Counted from the stretch's first letter, positions 44,620-55,859 are shown. The stretch is DNA of 64,000 bases from an uncultured bacterium (GCA_902788345.1 CADAJP010000002.1:211989-275988); one strand, 5' to 3'. A program made the numbers and translations. The notes: generated from the sequence alone by a model not told the origin.

Positions 44620-45621
44620 ATGAAATATCAAACAATATTACAAAACAGTAAAATAAAATGTGATATTTGCCCGCGAAATTGTAACCTCAATGTCGGTGAT
44701 ACAGGTTTTTGCGGAGTGAGAAAAAACACAGGCAAAGAAATTACCCTTGAAACATATGGCTATAATACAGGACTGGCAATTGATCCAATTGAAAAAAAAC
44801 CGTTGTATCAATTTTATCCGACAACACCAATATTATCTTTTGGGACAATCGGATGCTGTATGGGTTGCCAATTTTGTCAAAACTGGGAAACAACAAAATT
44901 AAAAACAGATCCTAAAAAATTTAATAAAACATCTCCGGAAGAAATTGTTGAAACCGCAAAAAAATATAACTGCAAAAGCGTAGCATTCACATACAATGAC
45001 CCTATCATATTTTTTGAATACGCAATAGACACTGCAAAATTGTGCCATCAAGAAGGAATTAAAACAGTTGCCGTCACATCCGGTTTTATGAATCCCGAAC
45101 CCGCAAAAGAATTTTATGCGCACATGGATGCTGCAAATATTGACCTAAAAGCATTTACACAAGATTTTTACGGTAAAAACTGCCTTGCAAAATTAAGACC
45201 CGTTCTTGAAACAATAAAATATGCCGTAAATGAAACAGATTGCCATGTTGAACTCACAACAATGCTTATAGAGGGAGAAAACGACAGCGATAAAGAAATT
45301 CAGTCAGAATGTAACTGGATTATGAATGTACTCGGAGCAGATGTACCACTGCATTTTAGTGCATTTTTCCCGAGATATAAATTCCAAAACAGAAAACCAA
45401 CCGAATTATCGACTCTTTTAAGAGCCTATAACATCGCAAAATCATGCGGGCTTCACTATGTTTATACGGGTAATCTTACAAATATTGAAACTTCAAGTAC
45501 ATACTGCAAGCACTGCGGAAAACCTGTAATCGTAAGAAACGGTTATCAGCTGTTAGAATACAACCTTGATGGTCAAGGCAGATGTAATTTCTGCCATACG
45601 CAATGTGACGGAAGATTTTAG
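44620..45621 (+). CDS. amrS: AmmeMemoRadiSam radical SAM enzyme
   Basis: The 333-residue product has an N-terminal Cys segment KCDICPRNCNLNVGDTGFCGV, the radical SAM cluster motif in GCCMGCQFCQNWE (CxxxCxxC), FTYNDPIIFFEY and a C-terminal zinc-ribbon-like end (YCKHCGKPVIVRNGY, RCNFCHTQCDG). It is closest to pyruvate formate-lyase activase-like AmrS proteins. Its ATG has no ribosome site, but TATAAT ends 7 nt upstream, so a leaderless mRNA is likely. It is divergent from its MEMO-AMMECR1 partner. Confidence 0.93.
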   Translation: MKYQTILQNSKIKCDICPRNCNLNVGDTGFCGVRKNTGKEITLETYGYNTGLAIDPIEKKPLYQFYPTTPILSFGTIGCCMGCQFCQNWETTKLKTDPKKFNKTSPEEIVETAKKYNCKSVAFTYNDPIIFFEYAIDTAKLCHQEGIKTVAVTSGFMNPEPAKEFYAHMDAANIDLKAFTQDFYGKNCLAKLRPVLETIKYAVNETDCHVELTTMLIEGENDSDKEIQSECNWIMNVLGADVPLHFSAFFPRYKFQNRKPTELSTLLRAYNIAKSCGLHYVYTGNLTNIETSSTYCKHCGKPVIVRNGYQLLEYNLDGQGRCNFCHTQCDGRF

Positions 45622-45626
45622 TTGTT

Positions 45627-45956
45627 TTATTTTACAACAAACTCCTGATGAGTTTTTTCCAATAATCTCAAAGTTTCTTCTTCTGTATGATTTTTTGCGT
45701 AATTGTCAATAGCCTGATTTAATTCTTTAACAAGCTCAGGATGTTTTTCCATAAATTTCAAATCAGTTTCCAAAGAATCCGATGCAACCTGAGATTTTCC
45801 CAATTCTGCAGCAGGCATATTTTTCAAATCTTTAATTTCCTTTTGTTCAGTAGGCACAGCAGTAGGCTCATTTTTGGAAGAATTGTCATCCACAGCCGGA
45901 ATTTGCTGAATGTTTTTAAAATTTACATTTGCTACATTGTTGTCGATTTCTCTCAT
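45627..45956 (-). CDS. Small acidic orphan protein
   Basis: The 109-residue product has a Pro/Glu/Lys linker at the front and a helical C-terminal half with DLKFMEKHPELVKELNQAID and TEEETLRLLEKTHQEF. No family was recognised. AGGTG precedes the ATG. It is convergent with the radical SAM gene (5 nt between stops) and its start faces the histidine-kinase-like gene. Confidence 0.55.
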   Translation of the reverse strand: MREIDNNVANVNFKNIQQIPAVDDNSSKNEPTAVPTEQKEIKDLKNMPAAELGKSQVASDSLETDLKFMEKHPELVKELNQAIDNYAKNHTEEETLRLLEKTHQEFVVK

Positions 45957-46115
45957 AGTATCACCTGCTTTTCTATCTTTATCTCCATGTACAATATCTT
46001 TGTTTATAAACCCTCTAAATATATTTTTTTGCTACCTCGTTCAAAAAAATATTACAAAAATTTACATAATGCAATTTTCATGCTATCATCCATTATATAT
46101 TACAAAGGGGTTTGA

Positions 46116-47234
46116 TTGCAAATTATGAATTTCAAAAACTTTATTGAAAGTTTGAGCTGGATTATAGAGAGTGCAAAAATAATAAACAATTTTCCCGATA
46201 TGGTGCTATATCTGAACAATGACGGGATTATAATTAAATCGAACCAAAGGGCAAAAGATTGTTTTAAAATATTAAGCAGAAACTCCACAGCTATCAGTGA
46301 AATCGTAAAAGACGGAATGAAATCTGTCAGACAGTCAATCAAAAACAAAAAAACAATTCTTGTTACTGCAAGGACCTTAAACAAAGAATTTTATGCAGAA
46401 TTAACCGCATCAAAAAATGAAGAAAATTATTGCGTTTCACTAAGAGAGAAAACTCCTTCTATAGACAACATTGTCAATAAAAATGATATTGAAAAATTTA
46501 ATAATGAAAAAAATGTTTTGATATACAAAATTCAGGATGAAATAAAATCCCCCATAAACTCCATTATAGGTTTTTCACAGGGTATGTATGACGGTATAGC
46601 GGGAGAACTTTCAGAAAAACAAATAAAATATCTTAAAATAATCAATTCCAATGCCATGAATTTACAGGAATTTACGGACAAATTTTTTGATTTCAGTTAT
46701 TGTGAATCATCAATGTATAAACCTGAGATTAAAAAATTTGATATTGTAGCAGTATTAAAAGAAACCGTAAACGGATATATTTCAAAAATTAACAATGAAA
46801 AAATAAATATCTGTTTCACATACGACAATTTTGAAAACAGAAATATATATTTTGACGAAACAGCATTTAAAAAGGTGATGCAAAATATTATAGAATCATC
46901 ATTGAGCATGACCGAAACAGGTGTAATAGCAATTCATTTAACAACACCTGATGAAGAAAATGAAATTGCCTACGGACTTGAAGAAGATAAAAGATATGTC
47001 CAAATAATGATAAAAGACACAGGTTCAGGCATCAATGCAAAAGATATTCAGCATATTTGCAACCCTTATATGCAGCTTGATAAAGGTAAAAAGAATATTT
47101 TAAGAAGTTTAAGACTTGGTACAGCAAGCATTTTAATAAAAAGGTCAAACGGATTTATAAATATAAAATCTGATGCAACCCAAGGAACATACTACAATAT
47201 AATTATTCCGACAGAAAAGGTACAAGATGAGTAA
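46116..47234 (+). CDS. Degenerate histidine kinase-like protein (PAS, HisKA-like, HATPase)
   Basis: The 372-residue product has a PAS-like domain (about 15-110), a HisKA-like helix pair (about 136-196) and an HATPase domain (about 205-367). The phosphoacceptor His of H-E-I-x-x-P is replaced by Asp141 in [15 protein letters not shown], the N-box Asn by Ser261 (QNIIESSLS), while the G1 DTGSG (301-305) is kept. Autophosphorylation on His is therefore unlikely; a scaffold or sensor role is inferred. The TTG at 46116 has AAAGGGG 5 nt upstream and is favoured over the ATG at 46125. The end overlaps the ABC ATPase gene by 8 nt. Confidence 0.78.
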   Translation: MQIMNFKNFIESLSWIIESAKIINNFPDMVLYLNNDGIIIKSNQRAKDCFKILSRNSTAISEIVKDGMKSVRQSIKNKKTILVTARTLNKEFYAELTASKNEENYCVSLREKTPSIDNIVNKNDIEKFNNEKNVLIYKIQDEIKSPINSIIGFSQGMYDGIAGELSEKQIKYLKIINSNAMNLQEFTDKFFDFSYCESSMYKPEIKKFDIVAVLKETVNGYISKINNEKINICFTYDNFENRNIYFDETAFKKVMQNIIESSLSMTETGVIAIHLTTPDEENEIAYGLEEDKRYVQIMIKDTGSGINAKDIQHICNPYMQLDKGKKNILRSLRLGTASILIKRSNGFINIKSDATQGTYYNIIIPTEKVQDE

Positions 47235-48225
47235 TGTAATTTTAAAAAATATAAAAAAAAGATATGATAACGATAAAACCGTAATAAATAATGTTAATCT
47301 TGAAATAAAAGATAAAGAATTTATAGTACTGGTTGGTTCATCAGGATGTGGGAAATCTACATTATTAAGAATGATTGCCGGACTTGAAAATATTACCTCC
47401 GGAGAAATTTATATCGGAGATAAAAAAGTTAATGATGTTCCGCCAAAAGACAGAGATATAGCATTTGTTTTCCAGAGTTACGCACTCTACCCTCACATGA
47501 GCGTAAGAGAAAATATAGCATTCGGATTAAAAATGAGAAAAGTGCCAAAAGCCGAAATTGAAAAAAAAGTACAGGAAGCATCCGAAATATTAAATTTAAC
47601 AGAATATCTTGACAGAAAACCTAAACAACTTTCAGGCGGGCAAAGGCAAAGAGTGGCATTAGGCCGTGCAATAGTAAGAAATCCGAAAGTATTTTTAATG
47701 GACGAACCATTGTCAAATCTTGATGCAAAACTCAGAGTTCAAATGCGTTCAGAAATAAAAAAACTGCACGAAAAACTCCAAACAACATTTATATATGTAA
47801 CCCATGACCAAACAGAAGCTCTTACAATGGGGGATAGAATTGTAGTATTAAATAACGGTGACATTCAACAGGTCGGAACACCTGACGAAATATACAATCA
47901 TCCGAAAAATACTTTTGTTGCAGGATTTATCGGCTCACCGCAAATGAATTTTATAAACGGTAAATATCTCGGACTTGATGAAAATATTTTATACGGAATA
48001 AGACCTGAAAAAATGGTTAAAGCTGACGGAAATATAAAATTAAGTGCAGATATAGATATATCGGAAATGTTGGGAAGCGAAAAAATAGCATATTTTAATA
48101 TAGGCGAACACAAATGCAGTGCAGTTTTACCGTCAGATGTTCAGATAGGTAAAACTATTGAATTATCCATAAATCAGGCTGATTTATACAAATTTGATAT
48201 GCAGACAAAAGAAGCCATTAATTAA
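47227..48225 (+). CDS. ABC transporter ATPase, MalK/UgpC/MsmX type
   Basis: The 332-residue product has Walker [11 protein letters not shown]-loop [10 protein letters not shown], signature [15 protein letters not shown], Walker [12 protein letters not shown], the H-loop YVTHDQ and a C-terminal TOBE-like domain ([17 protein letters not shown]). These ATPases serve sugar and glycerol-phosphate importers; the TOBE part is shorter than usual. No permease or binding protein is next to it, so it may energise several unlinked importers as MsmX does. It overlaps the kinase-like gene. Confidence 0.92.
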   Translation: MSNVILKNIKKRYDNDKTVINNVNLEIKDKEFIVLVGSSGCGKSTLLRMIAGLENITSGEIYIGDKKVNDVPPKDRDIAFVFQSYALYPHMSVRENIAFGLKMRKVPKAEIEKKVQEASEILNLTEYLDRKPKQLSGGQRQRVALGRAIVRNPKVFLMDEPLSNLDAKLRVQMRSEIKKLHEKLQTTFIYVTHDQTEALTMGDRIVVLNNGDIQQVGTPDEIYNHPKNTFVAGFIGSPQMNFINGKYLGLDENILYGIRPEKMVKADGNIKLSADIDISEMLGSEKIAYFNIGEHKCSAVLPSDVQIGKTIELSINQADLYKFDMQTKEAIN

Positions 48226-48229
48226 GATT

Positions 48230-50389
48230 TTATCTCAAACTTTCAGGTAATGCTATCGGTATATTTTCTGTTTTCGGAACAGGAGCCGGATTTTTGTTTG
48301 AATTAAATGTTTTTGAAATATCATCAGCAGTAACAGGTTTTATCGGTGATGAATTTTTGGCATTTTCTGCTGCACGTTCTTTTATTTCATTGGCTTCTTT
48401 AAGAATTTCATCATTAGGAGATGCTGCAGGATTTTCAGCATTCTCATCATCTTTTTCTTCTCCGATTGATTTACCTGAACCGTTTAATTTTATTTCAGGG
48501 TAGTCAAAATCTTTATTGCCGTATTTTTCGGTAGCTACAGTCATAATATCTTTCCAAATTCTTGCAGGAACTGTACCACCTGTAAGACCTGCCATTTTTT
48601 TGTTATTATCATCGCCAACCCACACTCCTGCAACAATATTAGGAGTATAACCTACAAAATATGCATCTTTATAATCATCAGTAGTACCTGTTTTGCCCGC
48701 AGCAGGTTTACCAATATTAGCACCCGTACCGGTGCCTGATACAATTACTGTTTTTAACATAGCTGTCATCTGTGCGGCTGTTTCGTCATTTAATTGATGT
48801 GAGGATTTTACACCCGGAGCTTTATATAACACTCTGCCCCTTGAATCTTCCACACGCTGAATTGCATAAGGTTCAACCACATATCCGCCGTTAGAAAAAG
48901 CACTGTATGCGCGTACAAATTCAAACAATTTTACACCGTTTGAACCGAGTGAAATTGTATAATCCTTTTCAAGCGGAGTTGTTATACCCAAAACTCTTGC
49001 AAGCTGAATAACCGAATGAACACCAATTTCTTTAATTACTCTTGCGGCACAAACATTTGATGATACCATAAGAGCCTTATACATAGGAATTCTGCCTCTG
49101 TATTTATTTCCGTAATTGTGAGGTGACCATTTTGAAATTGTCAAAGGAGTATCATCAATCATATCGTTTGGAGTAAAACCTTTTTGCAATGCCGCAGCAT
49201 ATACAATCGGTTTAAATGCGGATCCCGGAGGTCTGATTGCCTGAGTAACACGATCATACTGAGATTCACCATAATTTTTACCGCCGGCATATACCAAAAT
49301 TTTTCCGTCTTGAGAATTATACGCAAATACAGCAGCCTGCTGTGATTTGTTTGTCAGACCATATGCTCTCATATTTGCAAGTATTGCTTGATTAGCTTTG
49401 TCCTGAGCTTTAGCATCAAGTGTTGTAATTACTCGGTAACCGCCGTGAATTATCTCTGTTTCTGAAAAATGAAGTTTTTCTGTTAATTCTTTCATTACAT
49501 AATCGTTGAAATAAGGTGCTTTATTGGTTGTATAAAGCATCGGCATATCGCTTAACTTGATTTCAGCTTTAATTGCCTTTTCGTACTCATCCTTTTTTAT
49601 ATAACGCATAGTCAACATTCTTTTCAGAACCTGATTACGTCTTTTTTTAGCTAAATCAATATTGTTATAAGGGTTATAAACAGACGGAGCCTGAGGCAAA
49701 CCTGCAATGAGCGCCAATTCCGGCAAGGTCAGTTGATTTAATTTTTTATTAAAATATATTTTTGAAGCACCTGCAACACCATAAGCACCTGCTCCAAGAT
49801 ATACATTATTCAGATACATTTCAAGAATTTTATCCTTAGGGATTGTTTTTTCTATTCTTGTTGCAACTTCAAGTTCTTTAATCTTTCTTGTCATTGTTCT
49901 TTCATTTGAAAGGAACAAAATTCTGGCTAACTGCTGGGTGATGGTACTTGCACCCTGAACAGCCTGCCTTGCAATGACATTCTGAATAGAAGAACGGACA
50001 ATGCCAAATAAATCATACCCTTTATGATGATAAAAATTCTTATCTTCTGTTGCAATAAAAGCTTTTTTTAATAAATCGGGAACTTCTTTTATTTCTGCCT
50101 TATCGTATGTGAAAGCGGTAAATGTTTTTATTATTTCGCCGTCATCAGAATAAAATTTTGTAACTATATTTGGTTTAAAATCTTTTAAATTTTCAATAGG
50201 CGGCAAAGATGACAAGTATAAATTAAGTGCAACAATTCCTGCCAAACCCAAAGCCGTAAATGTTAATATAAACATCTTTAGATGCGTATAGAATTTATTT
50301 TCAGGTTTTTTGTCTTTTCGTGGTTCGCGTCTTTCGGTATTTAAACGATATTCACGACTGTTTCGGTATCTTTCGTAAGAACTTGTCAT
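48230..50389 (-). CDS. Penicillin-binding protein 1A (glycosyltransferase-transpeptidase)
   Basis: The 719-residue product has one N-terminal membrane helix (about 36-60), a GT51 domain (FIATEDKNFYHHKGYDLFGI, QGASTITQQLAR, NNVYLGAGAYGV) and a transpeptidase domain with nucleophile Ser in PPGSAFKPIVY, SSN in MVSSNVCAARV and KTGTTDDYKDAYFVGYTP. A Pro/Asn/Lys-rich tail (about 635-719) is extra. It polymerises and crosslinks peptidoglycan. Start at ATG 50389; the ribosome site is poor. Confidence 0.95.
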   Translation of the reverse strand: MTSSYERYRNSREYRLNTERREPRKDKKPENKFYTHLKMFILTFTALGLAGIVALNLYLSSLPPIENLKDFKPNIVTKFYSDDGEIIKTFTAFTYDKAEIKEVPDLLKKAFIATEDKNFYHHKGYDLFGIVRSSIQNVIARQAVQGASTITQQLARILFLSNERTMTRKIKELEVATRIEKTIPKDKILEMYLNNVYLGAGAYGVAGASKIYFNKKLNQLTLPELALIAGLPQAPSVYNPYNNIDLAKKRRNQVLKRMLTMRYIKKDEYEKAIKAEIKLSDMPMLYTTNKAPYFNDYVMKELTEKLHFSETEIIHGGYRVITTLDAKAQDKANQAILANMRAYGLTNKSQQAAVFAYNSQDGKILVYAGGKNYGESQYDRVTQAIRPPGSAFKPIVYAAALQKGFTPNDMIDDTPLTISKWSPHNYGNKYRGRIPMYKALMVSSNVCAARVIKEIGVHSVIQLARVLGITTPLEKDYTISLGSNGVKLFEFVRAYSAFSNGGYVVEPYAIQRVEDSRGRVLYKAPGVKSSHQLNDETAAQMTAMLKTVIVSGTGTGANIGKPAAGKTGTTDDYKDAYFVGYTPNIVAGVWVGDDNNKKMAGLTGGTVPARIWKDIMTVATEKYGNKDFDYPEIKLNGSGKSIGEEKDDENAENPAASPNDEILKEANEIKERAAENAKNSSPIKPVTADDISKTFNSNKNPAPVPKTENIPIALPESLR

Positions 50390-50446
50390 AATTTTTTACT
50401 CACTTTTTAGCAGAAATATTATAACACATAAATAATAATATTTAAC

Positions 50447-50971
50447 TTATTTTTTTATATTTCCAAAAACAGTCATTTTCGGATTTTTCTTATATAAATT
50501 TTTTGAATACATCCCCTTTTTTCTGTCAAAATTTTCTAAATGAATAATCATTTTATATTTATTTTTTTGCTCTCGTGTAAGATTATTTTTTAAATTTTTA
50601 TCGTTTGAAGATAATTTGTCTGACAAATCTTTATATAATTTTTTTATAAGTTTTTTTTGAGATGAAATATCCAAATGATTAAGATTACAATCTTTCATAA
50701 CATGATATTTTTCAACTTCCTTTTCTATTTGAGCGAATTTTTCCGTATAGATTTCAATTTGATTTTTTTGTATATTTTCAATTTTTTCATATTGCTCGGG
50801 AGTAATATTCAAAACATTATAATAAACCGGATAAAATTTCGTTTTGTAATAAATATTTTTTTTGTACTCGTTAAGGTACTCTTTTGAATAAATACTATTC
50901 CACGCAAAAGCGGTTGTATTCACAAAAAACAAGATAATTAAAACAAAAAAACTTTTCAGAATATATTTCAT
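50447..50971 (-). CDS. Small secreted helical protein, Spy/CpxP-like layout
   Basis: The 174-residue product has a signal peptide (MKYILKSFFVLIILFFVNTTAFA). The mature part is helical and Lys-rich with ITPEQYEKIENIQ and LTREQKNKYKMI, in the manner of the LTxxQ repeats of Spy/CpxP periplasmic chaperones. The match is in layout, not strict sequence. A TTG at 50989 would add six residues; the ATG is preferred. Confidence 0.6.
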   Translation of the reverse strand: MKYILKSFFVLIILFFVNTTAFAWNSIYSKEYLNEYKKNIYYKTKFYPVYYNVLNITPEQYEKIENIQKNQIEIYTEKFAQIEKEVEKYHVMKDCNLNHLDISSQKKLIKKLYKDLSDKLSSNDKNLKNNLTREQKNKYKMIIHLENFDRKKGMYSKNLYKKNPKMTVFGNIKK

Positions 50972-51040
50972 TTTTTCATTTTTATACAAGATTTGAAAAA
51001 ATTAAATACAACAACAGGGTATTTGTAGTAAAATTTGTCT

Positions 51041-51403
51041 ATGCAGGAAATAAATTTAAGAAATTACGCATATCTAGGCGATGCCGTTTGGGAATTGTAT
51101 ATCAGAGAAAAAACAATTCTTTCAACTAATAACGCAAAAACACTTCACCAACTGACTACTTCTATGGTAAAAACAGAGTTTCAGTACGACTTGTTTAAAT
51201 TTTTGGAAGAATATTTAACCGAAGAAGAACTGGATATATCTAAACGTGCAAGAAATCTTCCTATCCCTGTCGGCAGAAAGAGTATTCAGCACATATACAG
51301 ATACGCAACAGCCTTTGAAACCTTAATCGGCTGGCTGTATAAAAACAATAAAACCAGATATGATGAAATAATTAAACTTATTGAAACAAAGATTAAAGTT
51401 TAA
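51041..51403 (+). CDS. mrnC: Mini-ribonuclease 3 (MrnC)
   Basis: The 120-residue product is an RNase III catalytic domain without dsRBD: NYAYLGDAVWELYIRE (RNase III signature), RARN and YRYATAFETLIGWLY. It trims 23S rRNA precursor ends in Bacillus and cyanobacteria. It starts at the ATG after TAAAAT, which ends 6 nt upstream, with no ribosome site close by; the mRNA may be leaderless. A TTG two codons upstream is in frame. Confidence 0.9.
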   Translation: MQEINLRNYAYLGDAVWELYIREKTILSTNNAKTLHQLTTSMVKTEFQYDLFKFLEEYLTEEELDISKRARNLPIPVGRKSIQHIYRYATAFETLIGWLYKNNKTRYDEIIKLIETKIKV

Positions 51404-51428
51404 GGATGACAAAAAAAAATTAGGTATT

Positions 51429-51599
51429 TATATACAATGTTACAGTAGTATCTCTCCTTTGGAGAGAAAAGAATTTCAAGACGAAACGTAGTTGAGTTTT
51501 AGAAATTCAAGAGAGGGTAAATTATTTTCCCTAACGGGGATTTTCTATCCTCTCCCCTACGGAGAGGATTCGAGTATATTTATTGTAACATTGTATATA
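51429..51599. repeat. Palindromic element with 16-bp terminal inverted repeats (MITE-like)
   Basis: TATATACAATGTTACA (51429-51444) is exactly inverted as TGTAACATTGTATATA (51584-51599). Inside are two GC-rich hairpins, CTCTCC-ttt-GGAGAG and CCTCTCC-cctac-GGAGAGG, and a GAATTTC/GAAATTC pair. No coding frame is seen. It lies between convergent mrnC and atpC. The form is that of a miniature inverted-repeat element, or of an RNA processing palindrome also able to end transcription. The flanking bases show no obvious target duplication. Confidence 0.65.
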
Positions 51600-51616
51600 G
51601 TTACCAAAAATTATTA

Positions 51617-52015
51617 TTAACCTCTTTCGTTAAGTTTTGCTTTCAGTCTTGCTTTTGCACGGGCAATCGAGGCCTCTACACGTTTTGCATCAATCTTTGC
51701 ACCCGATTCTCTTAACAAACGTCTGCCGCGTTCTAAAGATTCTCTTGCACGCATTTCGTCAATTTCTTCTCCCGGCTCTGCAAGAGTGGTTAAAATAAGA
51801 CATTCCTCATCTTTAAACTGCAAAACACCACCCATAGTAGTAAATGACTTTTTATTACCATTCTGAACTATACGGGTAACCCCGATGTCAAGAGCTGACA
51901 TGATGGGAACATGACCTTTTAAAATGCCGAAATCACCGTCAACACCACGAGTGTATATTTCATCCACTTCATCATCAAATACAACTTTTTCCTGTGTTAT
52001 GATTTTTAATTTCAT
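51617..52015 (-). CDS. atpC: ATP synthase F1 epsilon subunit
   Basis: The 132-residue product has the N-terminal beta sandwich (KIITQEKVVFDDEVDEIYTRGVDGDFGILKGHVPI) and the C-terminal helix pair. The subunit couples rotation and can inhibit ATP hydrolysis. It follows atpD by 9 nt; together they form a separate two-gene unit as in cyanobacteria. Confidence 0.95.
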   Translation of the reverse strand: MKLKIITQEKVVFDDEVDEIYTRGVDGDFGILKGHVPIMSALDIGVTRIVQNGNKKSFTTMGGVLQFKDEECLILTTLAEPGEEIDEMRARESLERGRRLLRESGAKIDAKRVEASIARAKARLKAKLNERG

Positions 52016-52024
52016 TTAAAAAAC

Positions 52025-53449
<1,425 letters not shown>

Positions 53450-53474
53450 TCATTAATAAATAGCATTAAAAATA

Positions 53475-54062
53475 CTATTTCTTTGCATACAATTTCATTT
53501 TAAAGTTTATTAACAATATACTTTTATTCTTTTTATACGGAACAATTTCTACAGATTCTATGTCAAGAAAATGTTCATGCTTATACAATTCTTTTAAAAA
53601 GTTGCTGAATGAAAGATAATCAGAAATCATTTCCAAATTCAAACGTGCTACGTTATATGTATCCGGCGCACTTTTTACAAAATCATCATCAGCAGGATCA
53701 GGGTCTGATTTCATTGAACGAACTTTTATTTTATTCAAACGAATTAATTCAAGAATTTCATTGAATTCGCCTATTATAACAGCTTCGGTATCAAGACCTT
53801 CTGCGGCAGGCTTATAAAATTCTTTTTGATTTGCAATACTTTGAGCATCTTTTTTAGCTTCCTGAGCAGCTTGTTTTTTAAGAACTTCAAGTTTTTGCTG
53901 TTTTGTTGTAAATTCAGTTGTTTTTTCCGCAATATTACTTCTGTGAGACAACATTATCTGAATATTATTTGAAACTTTTGATATCAAAGAAAACAGCAAA
54001 AAAAACGTCATAACCAGTATTATTATAGGTATAGAAAATTGTTTTAGTTTTTCATTATCCAT
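53475..54062 (-). CDS. pilO: Type IV pilus inner-membrane protein PilO-like
   Basis: The 195-residue product has one membrane helix (about 10-32), a coiled coil (about 40-75) and a C-terminal ferredoxin-like domain (RLNLEMISDYLSFSNFLKEL, IESVEIVPYKK). This is the PilO layout. The gene follows the PilM/PilN fusion by 25 nt, as in pilMNO clusters. The protein aligns the pilus assembly platform. Confidence 0.8.
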   Translation of the reverse strand: MDNEKLKQFSIPIIILVMTFFLLFSLISKVSNNIQIMLSHRSNIAEKTTEFTTKQQKLEVLKKQAAQEAKKDAQSIANQKEFYKPAAEGLDTEAVIIGEFNEILELIRLNKIKVRSMKSDPDPADDDFVKSAPDTYNVARLNLEMISDYLSFSNFLKELYKHEHFLDIESVEIVPYKKNKSILLINFKMKLYAKK

Positions 54063-54087
54063 GTTTATTTATCCTTTGCGGTTTAAT

Positions 54088-55821
54088 TTATTGCTGCTGC
54101 TGAGGTTGAGGCTGAGCCTGATTTGCATTATTGTTTCTTGCTCGGCGTTTTCTGCCTGTTTTCTGGTTTGCGTTATCATTTGCAGCTGCATTTGCCTCTT
54201 GCATATCCTGTGGAACTTCTTTACCTGTCAATACATCCATAAACGATTTTAGCTGTCCTTCATCCATATTTGTAATTTCAAATACATACGGAGCACCGTC
54301 TATACTTCCGCCACCGTTTATTACATCATCTATTGATTCCGATTTCAGATCGAGTTTGCTCAAACGCAAATTTGAACCGGCCATAGAATCTTTCATATTC
54401 TGAAAGAACATATACACATCTTCTACAGATCCTGCAGCACCCTGAATATCAATCATACCACCATTACCGGCCATAAAATAGTTCAGATATAAATTCTGAG
54501 GTATAGATTCACCAAGTGCTGAATATGCCATGATTTTAATTCTGTTACTTTTTATAACTTTTTCAATTTCATCGATAGGATCAAATTTTGGTCCGTCATC
54601 CACATTATATTGAGTAAGCTGGGCATCCAGATTACTGACTTTCATTTTTAATTCTTCTAATTCATTAACATATTTATTATTAAGTGCTGATGTAATTAAT
54701 AGTATCAATACAAGAGGGATTACAATAATTGCCATAATACCCAAACTCCAAATTACAGCTTTTTGTGGAGTAAGAGCAAGCATCTTGTCATTCCCTAAAG
54801 GAATTTCAAGAATATCACTTCTTGTATAACCATCAACTAAAGTCAAAAAGTTTGCACAAATAGGGAAGATTTCATCATTTGCCAATCTGCCTATCATATG
54901 CAGAGAAACTTGTGACTGTTTTTCGGTTTTTAATGTTGTACAAATTTCAGCCAGAGGAGTTGTTCTGTATTTGTTATCTTCAACTGTAATCATTTGACCG
55001 TTAAACTGAAGTCTGCTTCCTAAAATTTCAGCAGAAACCAAATCAGTTTCAGAAATTATAACCAAAGTTGATGATAAAGAACTCATCAAAGCAATCTGTG
55101 CAGCATTATCAATTGCGGAATAGATTTCTTCTCCTTCATAAGATTTGATAGGCAACGGTTCTTCATAATATTCAACAAACTCATTACCCTGTAAACCAAA
55201 AAGTTGAAAACCGCTGTTATTAACAACCATCAAACTCCATTGCTGACCTGAATCAATCAAATCCTGTCCCGGCCCGACAGCAATCAAACCTCTTAAGTCA
55301 GCAAATAAAGAACAATCAATACTCAAAAGATTTGCACCCAGTTCTTTAAACGCTCCTGTTATTGAAGTCATGGCATCTGATTGAATAGCGGAATAGAAAA
55401 TGCTTTTCGTATCACTGTCTGTAGATGGTGCATCAAACCAAAAAGGTATAGGGTCTTGTCTTTTGAAGATAAATGTTTGTTCTAATTCACCGGTAACAAT
55501 GGTTTTCATTGCTTCATCATCAACAATTAAAGGCAAATTGTCTTTATAGCCGAACCATATTGTAGGCAAGCTGAAATAAACATTAGCTTTAGATGCAACA
55601 ACACCACACGCTTGAAATAATTTATGCAATTTAGCCTTGAAGTCTTCATAGTTTGCTATTTCACGCTTTGCTTCGTCATATTCTAACGGTTCACGTGAAT
55701 AGTTTTTTATACCGCTGCCACCAGGTTCCAAAACTGCCATTTCAAGCCAGTTTGTCGGTGATATAGTGACATAAACATCAATACCGCTGGTGAATCCCAA
55801 ACTATCCAAAAAATTTGACAT
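54088..55821 (-). CDS. PilM-PilN fusion-like type IV pilus assembly protein
   Basis: The 577-residue product has an N-terminal cytoplasmic actin-like part in PilM style (about 10-345; GIDVYVTISP at the start), a membrane helix (about 355-378), a coiled coil (DAQLTQYN) and a PilN-like domain (PQNLYLNYFMAGNGGMIDIQGAAGSVEDVYMFFQNM, about 440-540). The C-terminus is low complexity (Asn/Gln/Pro/Arg). PilM and PilN are separate proteins in most bacteria, with PilM gripping the PilN tail. A fusion would tie them permanently. AAAGG precedes the ATG. Confidence 0.75.
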   Translation of the reverse strand: MSNFLDSLGFTSGIDVYVTISPTNWLEMAVLEPGGSGIKNYSREPLEYDEAKREIANYEDFKAKLHKLFQACGVVASKANVYFSLPTIWFGYKDNLPLIVDDEAMKTIVTGELEQTFIFKRQDPIPFWFDAPSTDSDTKSIFYSAIQSDAMTSITGAFKELGANLLSIDCSLFADLRGLIAVGPGQDLIDSGQQWSLMVVNNSGFQLFGLQGNEFVEYYEEPLPIKSYEGEEIYSAIDNAAQIALMSSLSSTLVIISETDLVSAEILGSRLQFNGQMITVEDNKYRTTPLAEICTTLKTEKQSQVSLHMIGRLANDEIFPICANFLTLVDGYTRSDILEIPLGNDKMLALTPQKAVIWSLGIMAIIVIPLVLILLITSALNNKYVNELEELKMKVSNLDAQLTQYNVDDGPKFDPIDEIEKVIKSNRIKIMAYSALGESIPQNLYLNYFMAGNGGMIDIQGAAGSVEDVYMFFQNMKDSMAGSNLRLSKLDLKSESIDDVINGGGSIDGAPYVFEITNMDEGQLKSFMDVLTGKEVPQDMQEANAAANDNANQKTGRKRRARNNNANQAQPQPQQQQ

Positions 55822-55859
55822 ATATAACCTTTAAAAATATTTACTATAATCCTATTTTT

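Noticed and set aside
51404..51616. tRNA or other known RNA gene in the palindromic stretch
   Set aside because: No T-loop (GTTCRAAYC) or acceptor pairing is found; the symmetry is that of an inverted-repeat element. No tRNA was recognised elsewhere in the window either.
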